This document shows, one piece after another, positions 26,626-34,787 of a stretch of 64,000 bases of DNA (position 1 is its first letter; each line of letters begins with the position of its first letter). Origin of the DNA: Candidatus Woesearchaeota archaeon (GTDB lineage: Archaea > Nanobdellota > Nanobdellia > Woesearchaeales > UBA10216). The translations under genes and the position numbers were made by a program. The notes below the pieces were generated by a model. It made no database searches. It had not been told where the DNA came from and saw only the letters and a program-made list of their open reading frames with translations. The stretch is taken from assembly GCA_016185705.1 (NCBI GenBank), contig JACPMZ010000003.1:138900-202899 (forward strand). The letters are read 5' to 3'.

Positions 26626-26709
26626 TAGAAGTGATGAGCAGATTAGCCACGCTCAACTTTGCGGGGCAAACCCAAAGAAAAATCGTTGTCATTCGTAGCG
26701 TTGCGTTAT

Positions 26710-26761
26710 TCGTTTCACTCGTATCTCAGAGCGTCCACAGGCTTGAGCCTGGCTGCCTGCA
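26710..26761 (-). repeat. Displaced copy of the ABC permease 3' end (left repeat)
   Basis: This 52-bp block matches 27588-27639 with one mismatch. On the minus strand it reads QAARLKPVDALRYE and a stop, the exact C-terminus of the permease encoded at 27593-28774. Partial similarity continues past the stop codon. It flanks the VapBC cassette on the side away from the host gene. Confidence 0.9.
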
Positions 26762-26784
26762 AGGCGGAGAGAATTTCAGAGTTT

Positions 26785-27252
26785 CTAGACTTTTTCCGGA
26801 TTAAACGTTTTCAGGCCTTCCTTTCTTGCAGCGATAAGCAGCTTTTTATCTGAGCAAACAAACTCGGTAACCTCGCTTTTGTTCATCAGAGCTGTGTGCA
26901 GATGTATCGCATCGTTAACGGCAATGTGATGCTTTCCTATAAATTCCAGGCAACCCAGGATAACTCTTGTATCAACGGGTTTGAACTCAAGCATTTTCCT
27001 CTCAACAAGCTCTTTTATGTCAAGCACAAAACGTTTCAGCAACTCTTTGCTTTCCAAAGGCAGCATACGCTTCTGCCGCGCCCACTTGTCCAACACAGAA
27101 ACCAATTCGCCAATCATAAGGAAAGAAGATGTTAGATGGCTTTCTCCCCTCTTCGCCTTTTCAACAAGCCAGTCCATATAGCGAATTCCTTTCTCTTCAC
27201 GCTCATCGCCATAATATTTGGCGAATGCAGACGAGTCAACATATATCATCAC
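26785..27252 (-). CDS. vapC: PIN-domain toxin VapC
   Basis: The 155-residue PIN ribonuclease starts MMIYVDSSAFAKYYGD with catalytic Asp; other acidic positions are in MIGELVSVLD and NDAIHLHTAL, and the end carries FVCSDKKLL. It overlaps the antitoxin gene (ATGATGA) and is probably translationally coupled. It is the second gene of a cassette set between duplicated permease tails. Confidence 0.92.
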   Translation of the reverse strand: MMIYVDSSAFAKYYGDEREEKGIRYMDWLVEKAKRGESHLTSSFLMIGELVSVLDKWARQKRMLPLESKELLKRFVLDIKELVERKMLEFKPVDTRVILGCLEFIGKHHIAVNDAIHLHTALMNKSEVTEFVCSDKKLLIAARKEGLKTFNPEKV

Positions 27253-27485
27253 TCATCCCTTACTTTCCTCACTAAATCTGACATGCTCTTTCCGGTCTTA
27301 CGCGTCTTTTTCACTATCCTTCTTATTTCCTCTATTGAAAGCGCGGTTTCAGCACTATATTTATATGCCAGTTGCCTGATAGCATCCCTTACAACCTCTG
27401 ACTGAGATTTGTAAAGGCCGGTTTTAATTAGTTTTCTGGTCATTCTCTTCACTCCTTCAGTCACGTCAGCTGTTAAAGTAACCAT
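27249..27485 (-). CDS. vapB: Ribbon-helix-helix antitoxin VapB
   Basis: The 78-aa protein has the RHH pattern MVTLTADVTEGVKRMTRKLI, then SQSEVVRDAIRQLA. The C-terminal region (SIEEIRRIVKKTRK) would bind the toxin. I chose the ATG at 27485 because AGGTGAT lies directly before it; 27494 is an in-frame alternative start. A perfect palindrome lies between TATA and start. Confidence 0.88.
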   Translation of the reverse strand: MVTLTADVTEGVKRMTRKLIKTGLYKSQSEVVRDAIRQLAYKYSAETALSIEEIRRIVKKTRKTGKSMSDLVRKVRDE

Positions 27486-27506
27486 TCGCATCACCTAATA
27501 GCCTAC

Positions 27507-27522
27507 TAATAGTATACTATTA
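27507..27522 (-). promoter_or_regulatory. Operator palindrome of vapBC
   Basis: TAATAGTATACTATTA is a perfect 16-bp palindrome directly downstream of the TATA box (GATATAAATAA on the minus strand). Its position fits autorepression by the VapBC complex. Confidence 0.7.
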
Positions 27523-27587
27523 TTTATATCTTTTTGCTTCACTCATCCCTCAAAGCATGCTCATTGCCATTCGCAGCTTTGAGATGC

Positions 27588-27639
27588 TCGTTTCACTCGT
27601 ATCTCAGAGCGTCCACCGGCTTGAGCCTGGCTGCCTGCA
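27588..27639 (-). repeat. Permease 3' end copy within the intact gene (right repeat)
   Basis: This is the in-place copy of the 52-bp block also found at 26710-26761. It encodes the last codons of the permease, its stop and five bases beyond. The two copies bracket 826 bp containing vapB and vapC. Confidence 0.9.
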
Positions 27640-28774
27640 TTGCGGGAAGCAGGCCTGAAACTGCTCCTACAAGGAAGCTGAAAATTAACGCAGCTATTAC
27701 AATAACAGGGTCCACTTTTATGCTCAGGAAAGGGAAGCCGAATGCCTGCGCGGCAAAGCCGACTGCGAACGCAAGCGCGGTGCCGACTGCTATGCCTATT
27801 GCTCCGCCTGCTGCGCCCATGATGCCTGCTTCTGACAGAAAAATAATTGCTATGTGAGAGTTCTTTGCGCCGACTGCCTTCATGACTCCTATTTCACGGG
27901 TTCGCTCAAGCACAGAGGTGAACATTGCATTCATTATGCCGACTGCTCCGACGAGCAGCGAGATGGCTGCGATGCCTGCAAACACTGCCTGCACTGCTCC
28001 CAGAATGGTGTTAATCTGGCTGAGGATTTGCTCGGGAGTGAGGATGTCAAAGTCCTCGTCGTCAAAACTTCTCAGCAATTCACGCTCAATCTGCTGCTGC
28101 GCATCGCCTACCGAAACGCCGTCCTTGACGTGCACGACCATTGCATTAATGTCGTCATGCCTGTTGAATATGTCGCGGGCATCCTGCAGCGGAATGTAAA
28201 CTCTGCTGTCAATCTCAGTGCCTGTCTCAGCAAAAACTCCAACAACCCTGAACTTATTATCCTGAAATACCACATTGTTTTTCGCGCTTATAGCTTTATC
28301 AAACTCTTCCTCAGCGACAGTGCTGCCAAGCACCATCACGCCGCTATCGCCAGGAAGGAACAGGCGGCCTTCAGCAGCCATCACATCAAGGTCTGCGAAG
28401 CCGCGGTCTGCGAGCTTGACGTCAACAGCCCAGACCTGGACAAACTTCTCCTCTTTGTTAAATTCAAGAGTGCCTGACTCTATCATCGCAACGTCAACAT
28501 ACTCAACAACGCTTATAGCTTCAGTTTTGCCAATTATCTCATTCGGCAACGTGAAAAACGAAGTGGGAGGGCCGTGCAAACTTGCAGGGACAATGCGGAT
28601 GTTTCTGATGCCGAGCTTCTCAAACTGCTCCTCAATGGCGTTGCTCATGCCCTGGCCGATGGTAATCAGCGAGACTATTGCTGCCACGCCTATCACTATG
28701 CCAACAATTGTCAGCCACGAGCGCAGGCCGCGATGCCTTATGCTGTTCCACGAAAACAACAGGTAGTCTTTCAT
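27593..28774 (-). CDS. MacB/FtsX-type ABC transporter permease 1
   Basis: The 393-residue permease has one N-terminal helix (RSWLTIVGIVIGVAAIVSLI), a large extracytoplasmic MacB-like domain, and three C-terminal helices (the FtsX domain with REIGVMKAVGAKNSHIAIIF). Such proteins transmit ATPase motion across the membrane instead of forming a channel. It overlaps permease 2 by 4 bp and is last in its operon. Its 3' end is duplicated beyond a VapBC cassette. Confidence 0.92.
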   Translation of the reverse strand: MKDYLLFSWNSIRHRGLRSWLTIVGIVIGVAAIVSLITIGQGMSNAIEEQFEKLGIRNIRIVPASLHGPPTSFFTLPNEIIGKTEAISVVEYVDVAMIESGTLEFNKEEKFVQVWAVDVKLADRGFADLDVMAAEGRLFLPGDSGVMVLGSTVAEEEFDKAISAKNNVVFQDNKFRVVGVFAETGTEIDSRVYIPLQDARDIFNRHDDINAMVVHVKDGVSVGDAQQQIERELLRSFDDEDFDILTPEQILSQINTILGAVQAVFAGIAAISLLVGAVGIMNAMFTSVLERTREIGVMKAVGAKNSHIAIIFLSEAGIMGAAGGAIGIAVGTALAFAVGFAAQAFGFPFLSIKVDPVIVIAALIFSFLVGAVSGLLPAMQAARLKPVDALRYE

Positions 28775-29955
28775 TTTCTCAATGCATCTGCCGGCTTTAA
28801 GCTGGATGCGCGCCTGGCAGGGAAATAACCTGAAGCTGCGCCCACTCCGACTGCAAATATTAATGAAAACAAAATCAGCAACGGCTCAATCCTTATCTTC
28901 AAAACACCAAATCCTGCCTGAGCTGCGGCAAAGCCGATAAGGTAAGCGATGCCAATGCCGAAAGCGATGCCGATAATGCCGCCTACAAGGCCTATAAGCC
29001 CTGCCTCTATCAAAAAAATCATGGCAATCTCAGCATTGGTTGCGCCGACAGCTTTCATGATTCCAATATCCCTTATGCGCTCCAGAACAGAGGTGTACAT
29101 TGAGTTTGCGATGCCCACTGAGCCAACAAGGAGCGAGATTGCAGCGATGCCTGCAAGAACGCCCTGAAGAATGCCCAGGATAATGCTGAGCTGCTCAATA
29201 AGCTGCTCGGGGGTGGAGACCTCAAAGCTTTCCTCGCTCCTGATCCGCGAAAGCTCAGCTGCTGTGCGGGCTGACACCTTATTCAGGTCAGAGCCGGGCT
29301 TGACCTTGCCAACTATAAAAGAAACGCTTGTGCGGTCGCCAAACAAATCACGCATGACTTCAAGAGGCATGTAAATGTTGGAGTCGTCCTGAGGATTCCC
29401 GACTGACTCAACAATGCCCACTACCTCAAATTTTTCGCTGTTAATTTCCAGCTTGCTGCCAACGAAAAGCTGCGAATCAAAAAGGTCGTCAGCCACTCTG
29501 GAACCAATTACAACCTTGTTTGAATCTGACTCAAAAGGCCCGCCTTCACGAAAATCAAGATTAAACTCCTTGAAAGTTTCCACAGCAATCCCGGAATCAA
29601 AGCCGGAAATAAGCGCATTGACCGGCTCGCCCCTGAACTCAACTTTTGCTGACTTGAACAGCATTTCAACAACCAGGCCGTAATCCTTCACCTTCCGGAC
29701 AGCATCAGCATCATCCACGTTCAGGTTAGCATCAAAGCCAGGAGGGCCGCCACTGGAGGCAGCGTAAATGCTTATCTTATCGCTTCCAAACGCCTCAAAC
29801 TGCTCCTGAATGGAAGCTTCCAGGCTGCGGCTTGCTGACACCAGTGCGATGATGGCAGCTACTCCTATAACTACCCCGATAACAGTCAGCCACGAACGAA
29901 GCCGCCTGTGAGAAACGTTTCTCAATACAATTACAACATCGTCCTTAAGGCTCAT
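28771..29955 (-). CDS. MacB/FtsX-type ABC transporter permease 2
   Basis: The 394-residue paralogue of permease 1 has the same layout (RSWLTVIGVVIGVAAIIALV; RDIGIMKAVGATNAEIAMIF). The ATG at 29955 makes a 4-bp overlap with the upstream exported-protein gene and was chosen over an upstream start that would add an unlikely leader. The two permeases probably form a heterodimer with the shared ATPase. Confidence 0.92.
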   Translation of the reverse strand: MSLKDDVVIVLRNVSHRRLRSWLTVIGVVIGVAAIIALVSASRSLEASIQEQFEAFGSDKISIYAASSGGPPGFDANLNVDDADAVRKVKDYGLVVEMLFKSAKVEFRGEPVNALISGFDSGIAVETFKEFNLDFREGGPFESDSNKVVIGSRVADDLFDSQLFVGSKLEINSEKFEVVGIVESVGNPQDDSNIYMPLEVMRDLFGDRTSVSFIVGKVKPGSDLNKVSARTAAELSRIRSEESFEVSTPEQLIEQLSIILGILQGVLAGIAAISLLVGSVGIANSMYTSVLERIRDIGIMKAVGATNAEIAMIFLIEAGLIGLVGGIIGIAFGIGIAYLIGFAAAQAGFGVLKIRIEPLLILFSLIFAVGVGAASGYFPARRASSLKPADALRK

Positions 29956-31256
29956 TTTTTCCTGCGAGCAAGGAAATAATAAAGAACCGCGCCAATGCCT
30001 GTGAGTATGACAACCGTCCACAAAGTCTTCTTATACTTAGGCATACTGTTTTTCTGGCAGTCAATCAGCATGAACAGAACAAAGACAGCTGCTATCACCT
30101 GCACGCCAAGCATCGCAAACACAACCAAATAATTTCGCTGCTTGGCAGCCAAGCCAAACCTGGCAGCGTCCCTTCCAGAATAAATCGGAAGCTGAACGAC
30201 CTCAGTATTAACAATCTCGCGGTTAAGGCTGTCCTTATGCGTTAACTTTACGCGCAAATCAATATTCCCCGGCCTGACCTTCGCGGTCCTGATGCTAAAT
30301 TCAGCAGTCTCAAAATCATCTGCCTCAAGGTTGCCGAGATAAACCTTTGGAGCTGAAAGAACCCTGTAATCAGCAGTGCTGAGAAGCTCAGCTTCCATAA
30401 ACCTTATCTCAGCAGGGCCGGTATTGGAAACGCTAATCACAACCTCGCCGTTAGAATCAGGCGTGTTAACATCTGATTCCTTAACAGCCAAGCTGTAAAC
30501 GGGCTTATCATAGACAACAATGCCGATGCTTGCGTTGCGCAGATGAGACTTGCCTGAGTCATCCAGGTAGTGAAGCTGAACTCCGGTCTTGTAATATGAA
30601 GAAGCAGCATCATGGGCAGCAACCAGCTTAAAAGCAGCAGTTTCCGAAGCGCCGGCAGCAATGCTTTCAATAACCACCTCATTTGAATTGCCCAAAGGAA
30701 AAAGCGGAGTGCTGCCCAGGTCCAGCTTAACCCGAACATCCTTTACCAAGGACTTGCCGTAATTCTTTAAGGTAACGCCAAAATCAGCCACTGAGCCTGA
30801 ACTAATATTAATGTCATCAGCAGAAACCACACCCAGAATCGCGTCAGCCGGCTCAACGCTTACATCAAAAGCTGTTTTGCTCCAGGCAGCGTTCCCAATC
30901 CTGTAGCGCACGTAAAGCGGATGCTCGCCCTCGTCAGCGCTGCTTTCCACAAATACCCTGTATTTGACAACAAAAGCACTTGCACCCTTCTGGCTGGCGT
31001 CAAGACTGCCTATATTCTTCAATGCAGGCCCAAGGATTGTAAAGGGGTATTCTGCAAGAAGCTCCACCTCGACATCATCAACAGTGGCAGAAATGTTGTT
31101 ATCCACCCTAAACCGGAGCTCAACATCATCGCCCGGCTCAACCGGGTCAGGATTCTGATTTATAAGCTTAACATCAATCTGAGGCCCTTTAACCTCTGCA
31201 CTGGCTGCGGCAGCCAGCATCAATGCTGCAAAAACTGCAATCGCAAAAAGTTTCAT
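29952..31256 (-). CDS. Exported CARDB/S-layer-like (COG1361-type) protein of the ABC operon
   Basis: The 434-residue protein has a signal peptide (LFAIAVFAALMLAAAASAE), several Ig/CARDB-like repeats (DVELRFRVDNN, NGEVVISVSNTGPAEIRFME) and a C-terminal transmembrane helix with basic tail (ARRKK). An additional hydrophobic segment lies near residue 380. Encoded between ATPase and permeases with 4-bp overlaps, it is likely the extracellular partner that the transporter acts on or with. Confidence 0.85.
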   Translation of the reverse strand: MKLFAIAVFAALMLAAAASAEVKGPQIDVKLINQNPDPVEPGDDVELRFRVDNNISATVDDVEVELLAEYPFTILGPALKNIGSLDASQKGASAFVVKYRVFVESSADEGEHPLYVRYRIGNAAWSKTAFDVSVEPADAILGVVSADDINISSGSVADFGVTLKNYGKSLVKDVRVKLDLGSTPLFPLGNSNEVVIESIAAGASETAAFKLVAAHDAASSYYKTGVQLHYLDDSGKSHLRNASIGIVVYDKPVYSLAVKESDVNTPDSNGEVVISVSNTGPAEIRFMEAELLSTADYRVLSAPKVYLGNLEADDFETAEFSIRTAKVRPGNIDLRVKLTHKDSLNREIVNTEVVQLPIYSGRDAARFGLAAKQRNYLVVFAMLGVQVIAAVFVLFMLIDCQKNSMPKYKKTLWTVVILTGIGAVLYYFLARRKK

Positions 31257-31927
31257 GCCAATCGGCCGTCCTTCAGGTGCTCAATGCGGTCAGCGAGCTT
31301 AGCCAAACTGCGGTCATGCGTAATCATAACAACCGTTTTTCCCTGCCTGTTCAAGCCGGCAATGAGCTTCATTATCTCCCTGCCAGTCCTGGAGTCAATG
31401 TTGCCAGTTGGCTCGTCAGCCAGTAAAACTTCAGGGTCGTTGGACAAAGCCCTGGCTATGGCAACGCGCTGCTGCTGCCCGCCTGAAAGCTCAGACGGCT
31501 TGTGCATTAAGCGCTCGCCCAGACCAACAGAAACAAGAAGCTGCCTGGCGCGCTCACGCCTTGCGGAAACAGCAACGCCCTGAAACATCATGGGCAGCTC
31601 AACATTCTCCAGGGCAGAAAGGTTTGCAAGCAGATTAAACTGCTGGAAAACAAAACCAATCTTCCTGCCCCTGATGACAGCGAGCTGGCTCTCAGAAAGC
31701 CTGCTGATATCGTGATCATCAAGATAAACGCTGCCTTTCGTAGGATAATCCAAAGCTCCAATCATGTTCATGGCTGTTGACTTCCCGCTGCCAGAAGGCC
31801 CTTCAATCGCAACAAACTCGCCAGAGCTTACTTCAAAACTAAGGCCGCGCAGCGCTTCAACCTTAACCTCACCCATCTGATATATTTTCCAGACATTCTC
31901 AAGGCGGATAACGCTCTTTCCGGGCAT
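31253..31927 (-). CDS. MacB/LolD-type ABC ATPase
   Basis: The 224-aa ATPase has Walker A GPSGSGKST, the signature LSGGQQQRVAIARAL and Walker B VLLADEPTGNID, the standard LolD/MacB pattern. It is the first gene of a four-gene operon with 4-bp overlaps throughout. A TATA box (ATTCTTAAATAGC) lies about 25 bp before the ATG. The substrate is unknown; MacB-like systems export peptides or lipoproteins or remodel the cell surface. Confidence 0.95.
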   Translation of the reverse strand: MPGKSVIRLENVWKIYQMGEVKVEALRGLSFEVSSGEFVAIEGPSGSGKSTAMNMIGALDYPTKGSVYLDDHDISRLSESQLAVIRGRKIGFVFQQFNLLANLSALENVELPMMFQGVAVSARRERARQLLVSVGLGERLMHKPSELSGGQQQRVAIARALSNDPEVLLADEPTGNIDSRTGREIMKLIAGLNRQGKTVVMITHDRSLAKLADRIEHLKDGRLA

Positions 31928-31972
31928 AACTGCAATTCTGGACGCTGCTATTTAAGAATTTTACTGGTTTTT

Positions 31973-32112
31973 GGTAATTTCAAGTTAAGTGGCAAAACTG
32001 TCGCACACTGCTCTGATTTTTTTCTCCCCCCCTTAAAAAATAAGGGGGGAGAAAAAAATCAGCCAAGCAGGCATCGGCAAGCTCAGGATTGCAGGACACA
32101 CAACTTGACATT
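31973..32112. mobile_element. Interspersed TIR element family 1, copy C
   Basis: The copy is almost identical to copy A, with left end GGTAATTTCAAGTT and right end AACTTGACATT. TGGTTTTT occurs immediately on the left (31965-31972) and overlapping the right end (32112-32119), consistent with a 7-8-bp target duplication. Family 2 copy 2 follows directly. Confidence 0.85.
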
Positions 32113-32119
32113 GGTTTTT

Positions 32120-32299
32120 CAGCATCTCCGCAGGCAACCTGCTTTGCCTGCTTGCAACCACGCCCTGTTTCCTCCTCTGTCGTTATTGCTTTGCGCTGCT
32201 TTTTTCCCTCCCTTAAATTTTTTGGGAGGGAAAAAAAGCAGATGGCAGTTATTCAAAGGGAAAGCGTGGCAGGAAAATAGTCCGGTTGCTGAGATACTG
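32120..32299. mobile_element. Interspersed TIR element family 2, copy 2
   Basis: The ends CAGCATCTCCG and GAGATACTG are imperfect inverted repeats. The left part matches copy 1 (ACGCCCTGTTTCC), and the right contains GGAAAATAGTC as at 53105. A second, unrelated-looking hairpin (GCTTTTTTCCCTCCC with its complement near 32198-32240) seems inserted inside, explaining the extra length. Confidence 0.6.
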
Positions 32300-32345
32300 C
32301 GTCAAAACAATAATAATATAAACAATCACTCAGCTACACGCCCAA

Positions 32346-32942
32346 ATGCCAATACGCCCGGAAGAAAGCAAGTGGAAAAAAAGAACATTCACTATAGTAA
32401 TTTTCATAGTTCTGTTCAGCAGCGTAATCGGATTTACGTTCAGCGCAGTGCCGTTCGGGCTGCAGGGCGGGGATGATAAGATAAAGTACAACGGCATTGA
32501 GTTTTTTCCGACGCAGACAGGGCTTGCCACGCAAGTAGACGGGCAAATCTTTGAGTTTAGCCATTATCCGGAGGATTTAGCTGATGAGGACGTTGCAGCA
32601 ATTGCGGACAGCATAAATTCAGCGGCGATGATTTACGCAACTTCAGATGCAAACAGCAGCATCGCAGGAGCAATAAGCAGCATGCAATACGATGTAAGCA
32701 GGCTCATTGGCGCTGACACTTTTGTCCAGGTTGCATTTACAGCCGAAAATGAATTCGGGAAAGAAATAATAACCTGCGAAGACGCAACCGAATCAATTCC
32801 TGTGCTGTACTTCAACTTTACCAATGCCACGACAGAAATAACTGAAGAAGCCAACTGCATTATAGTAAACGCAGAGTCTGAAACCGCTTTAAGCAGGATA
32901 AAAGACAAAACAATGTACGAGCTATTGGGTGTAAAGCCATGA
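32346..32942 (+). CDS. Membrane-anchored exported protein, paralogue 1
   Basis: The 198-residue protein has a basic start, one transmembrane helix (about residues 14-36) and an extracytoplasmic domain with YNGIEF, TQVDGQIFEFSHYPED, an ITCEDATES strand and an ending SRIKDKTMYELLG. The next gene has the same order of motifs. Two cysteines (CEDA and NCI) are conserved in both and could form a disulfide. TATA (AATAATATAAAC) lies about 25 bp upstream. No family recognised. Confidence 0.65.
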   Translation: MPIRPEESKWKKRTFTIVIFIVLFSSVIGFTFSAVPFGLQGGDDKIKYNGIEFFPTQTGLATQVDGQIFEFSHYPEDLADEDVAAIADSINSAAMIYATSDANSSIAGAISSMQYDVSRLIGADTFVQVAFTAENEFGKEIITCEDATESIPVLYFNFTNATTEITEEANCIIVNAESETALSRIKDKTMYELLGVKP

Positions 32943-33520
32943 AAATCAGCAAGAGCTCGATAATTGTGGCAGCAGCGGTTTTAATTATAATTGCAGGATT
33001 TGCCGCCCTGCTGCTAATCTCTGAAAATGGCGACCGGGCAGACTACAACGGCTACCAGTTTGTAAACGAAAATGGCCTTTGGCAGACAGAATGGGAACGC
33101 GAAGGACAGATTTACGTGCTGGACTTCCGCCACCATCCTGAAGAAGTTGAGAGCATTCCGATAACAGGGCAGACAGACATAAGGTTCCAGCTGGAGCCAG
33201 TGTACATCACTATCGACCCTTCTGGCGAACAACCCGATCAAAAATACCTCGCCCTGGCAGCAATTGACCTTGCACGCAAACTGACAGAGCCGTTTGAAAG
33301 AGAGGTGCAGGCAGCATGCACGCGAAACGAAACAGAAGCATGCGAAACACGCCCAATCGTAACATGCGAGAACACAAACAGCACAGTCATCTACCTAAAA
33401 TCAGCTGAGCAAACCAAAATAGAGCTTCTGGGCAACTGCGCTGTCATCCAGGGGAACGGGGAAAGCATAGTCATGGCAGCAGAAAAGGCAATCTACCAGT
33501 GGCTGGGGATAATGGATTAG
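32939..33520 (+). CDS. Membrane-anchored exported protein, paralogue 2
   Basis: This 193-aa paralogue overlaps paralogue 1 by 4 bp. It has one N-terminal helix and then YNGYQF, REGQIYVLDFRHHPEE, IVTCENTNSTV, LLGNCAVI and KAIYQWLG, matching the order in paralogue 1. It carries an additional pair of cysteines in a central segment (AACTRNETEACETR). It overlaps the convergent phosphatidyltransferase by 4 bp at the stop codons. Confidence 0.65.
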   Translation: MKISKSSIIVAAAVLIIIAGFAALLLISENGDRADYNGYQFVNENGLWQTEWEREGQIYVLDFRHHPEEVESIPITGQTDIRFQLEPVYITIDPSGEQPDQKYLALAAIDLARKLTEPFEREVQAACTRNETEACETRPIVTCENTNSTVIYLKSAEQTKIELLGNCAVIQGNGESIVMAAEKAIYQWLGIMD

Positions 33521-34194
33521 GACCACTTAGCCCTGTCTTCTTTGTCAAGAACTCTGGCTGTTGACAACACCTGAACAATCAGAACAATCCAAATGAAAGC
33601 TGCAGCAACCGTGCCAACAACGTCCAGAAAGGTGAATGGGTAAAGCGTCCGGGCAAATTCAAATACAAAAAGCACCGGATTTTGGGCAAAGAAAAGCAAA
33701 ACGCTGAACCCTGCTCCAATCAGCCGTGCCTCAGTCGGCCCAAGCGGCCCCAACGAAAGCTCAAAGCTGCCGGTAACGCTCGCTTTCAGGAAAGCATGAA
33801 TCATAAGCAAAAGAAAACCCAAAGACACCCACAGCCACGCAGCCGTCAACGTAATGCCTGAAGCAGTCAAGCCACCAAGGATAACTGCGGCAGAAACTCC
33901 ATCAAGCACGTGGTCAACGTAATGCCCGTAATTAGGACGGGGCGTTTTGCGAATCCGCGCAATCCTGCCGTCCAGCGAATCGCCAAACCAATGAACAAAA
34001 TAAAGAGCAGCAGCCGCAAGATAAAGCACTTTGAACTGAGGCGCGAAGAAATACGCAGTGCCAATGCCAATGGCAGCAAGCAGCGCAATCAAAGTAAGCG
34101 CGTCAGGACCTGCAAATTCCGGAATAAATTTCACTAATTTATCCAACAAAGCATTTTCTGCTTTTGCCGTAATTGACAAGTTGACCCTCTTCAT
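33517..34194 (-). CDS. CDP-alcohol phosphatidyltransferase
   Basis: The 225-residue membrane enzyme has about six helices and the catalytic motif D-x2-DG-x2-AR-x8-G-x3-D-x3-D (DSLDGRIARI, then GHYVDHVLD). It transfers a phosphoalcohol onto a CDP-activated lipid in polar lipid synthesis; the alcohol cannot be told. I chose the ATG at 34194 because AAGGAGTG lies directly before it. Monocistronic. Confidence 0.9.
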   Translation of the reverse strand: MKRVNLSITAKAENALLDKLVKFIPEFAGPDALTLIALLAAIGIGTAYFFAPQFKVLYLAAAALYFVHWFGDSLDGRIARIRKTPRPNYGHYVDHVLDGVSAAVILGGLTASGITLTAAWLWVSLGFLLLMIHAFLKASVTGSFELSLGPLGPTEARLIGAGFSVLLFFAQNPVLFVFEFARTLYPFTFLDVVGTVAAAFIWIVLIVQVLSTARVLDKEDRAKWS

Positions 34195-34240
34195 CACTCC
34201 TTGCAATAAGATTATTGTTTAAATACTTTTAGAAATCCTA

Positions 34241-34591
34241 CTAAATTTCTTCAACTTTCTCATTGGACATGCCAACCAAACGTATCCCGAAGCCAAGCTT
34301 AATGAGCGCAGACAACACTGCCATATGCAGATTTCCGGAGCCGGAAGAAAGATTAACCGCAACCTCTGTGTCAGCAATTTTGCCCTTCAACTGACTGATT
34401 ATTACAGGCGTAATTGCCTGCGGCGGCTGCAGGTCGTCAACAACGATGAAATCAGCTTCTGCTTCAAACCTTTCCTTGCCGAATGCGTTAGTGACCAAGA
34501 AAACCTTATCCCACGATTCAGCTGCAATCAGCTTCTTAACCTCAGTCCACGTACCCTTCCCGGAGCCAAGGCAGGCAACAAGCGAAGTCAT
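34241..34591 (-). CDS. Small Rossmann-like protein, CARF-like appearance
   Basis: The 116-residue alpha/beta protein contains LVACLGSGKGTW at the start, KVFLVTNAFG and VAVNLSSGSGNLHMAVLSAL. The last resembles the ligand loop of CARF-type domains (N-x-T-G-G-T-x-x-M), but no CRISPR genes are present. TATA (CTTTTTAAAATTT) about 25 bp before 34591 supports this start rather than the longer form from 34663. Function unknown. Confidence 0.55.
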   Translation of the reverse strand: MTSLVACLGSGKGTWTEVKKLIAAESWDKVFLVTNAFGKERFEAEADFIVVDDLQPPQAITPVIISQLKGKIADTEVAVNLSSGSGNLHMAVLSALIKLGFGIRLVGMSNEKVEEI

Positions 34592-34634
34592 CGCAATAGG
34601 CAATGAGCGAAATTTTAAAAAGTTATTGCCAACT

Positions 34635-34777
34635 GGCAATTTCAAGTTAAGTGCCAAAACCACGCTTGCTCTGAGCTGATTTTTTCCTCCCCCTATAAAT
34701 TTTTAAGGGGGAGAAAAAAATCAGCAAAGAAGGCATCGGCAATCTCAGGACTGCAGGACACAAGACTAAACATTGCC
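34635..34777. mobile_element. Interspersed TIR element family 1, diverged copy E with 9-bp target duplication
   Basis: The ends GGCAAT and ATTGCC keep pairing although copy A has GGTAAT/ATTACC. The inner hairpin is changed but still pairs. TTGCCAACT lies immediately outside both ends (34626-34634 and 34778-34786), a clean 9-bp target-site duplication. This copy is the oldest or a different subfamily. Confidence 0.85.
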
Positions 34778-34787
34778 TTGCCAACTC

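Noticed and set aside
34241-34663. CRISPR-associated role of the CARF-like protein
   Set aside because: No CRISPR array, Cas gene or effector is found in the window, and the similarity is limited to one loop.
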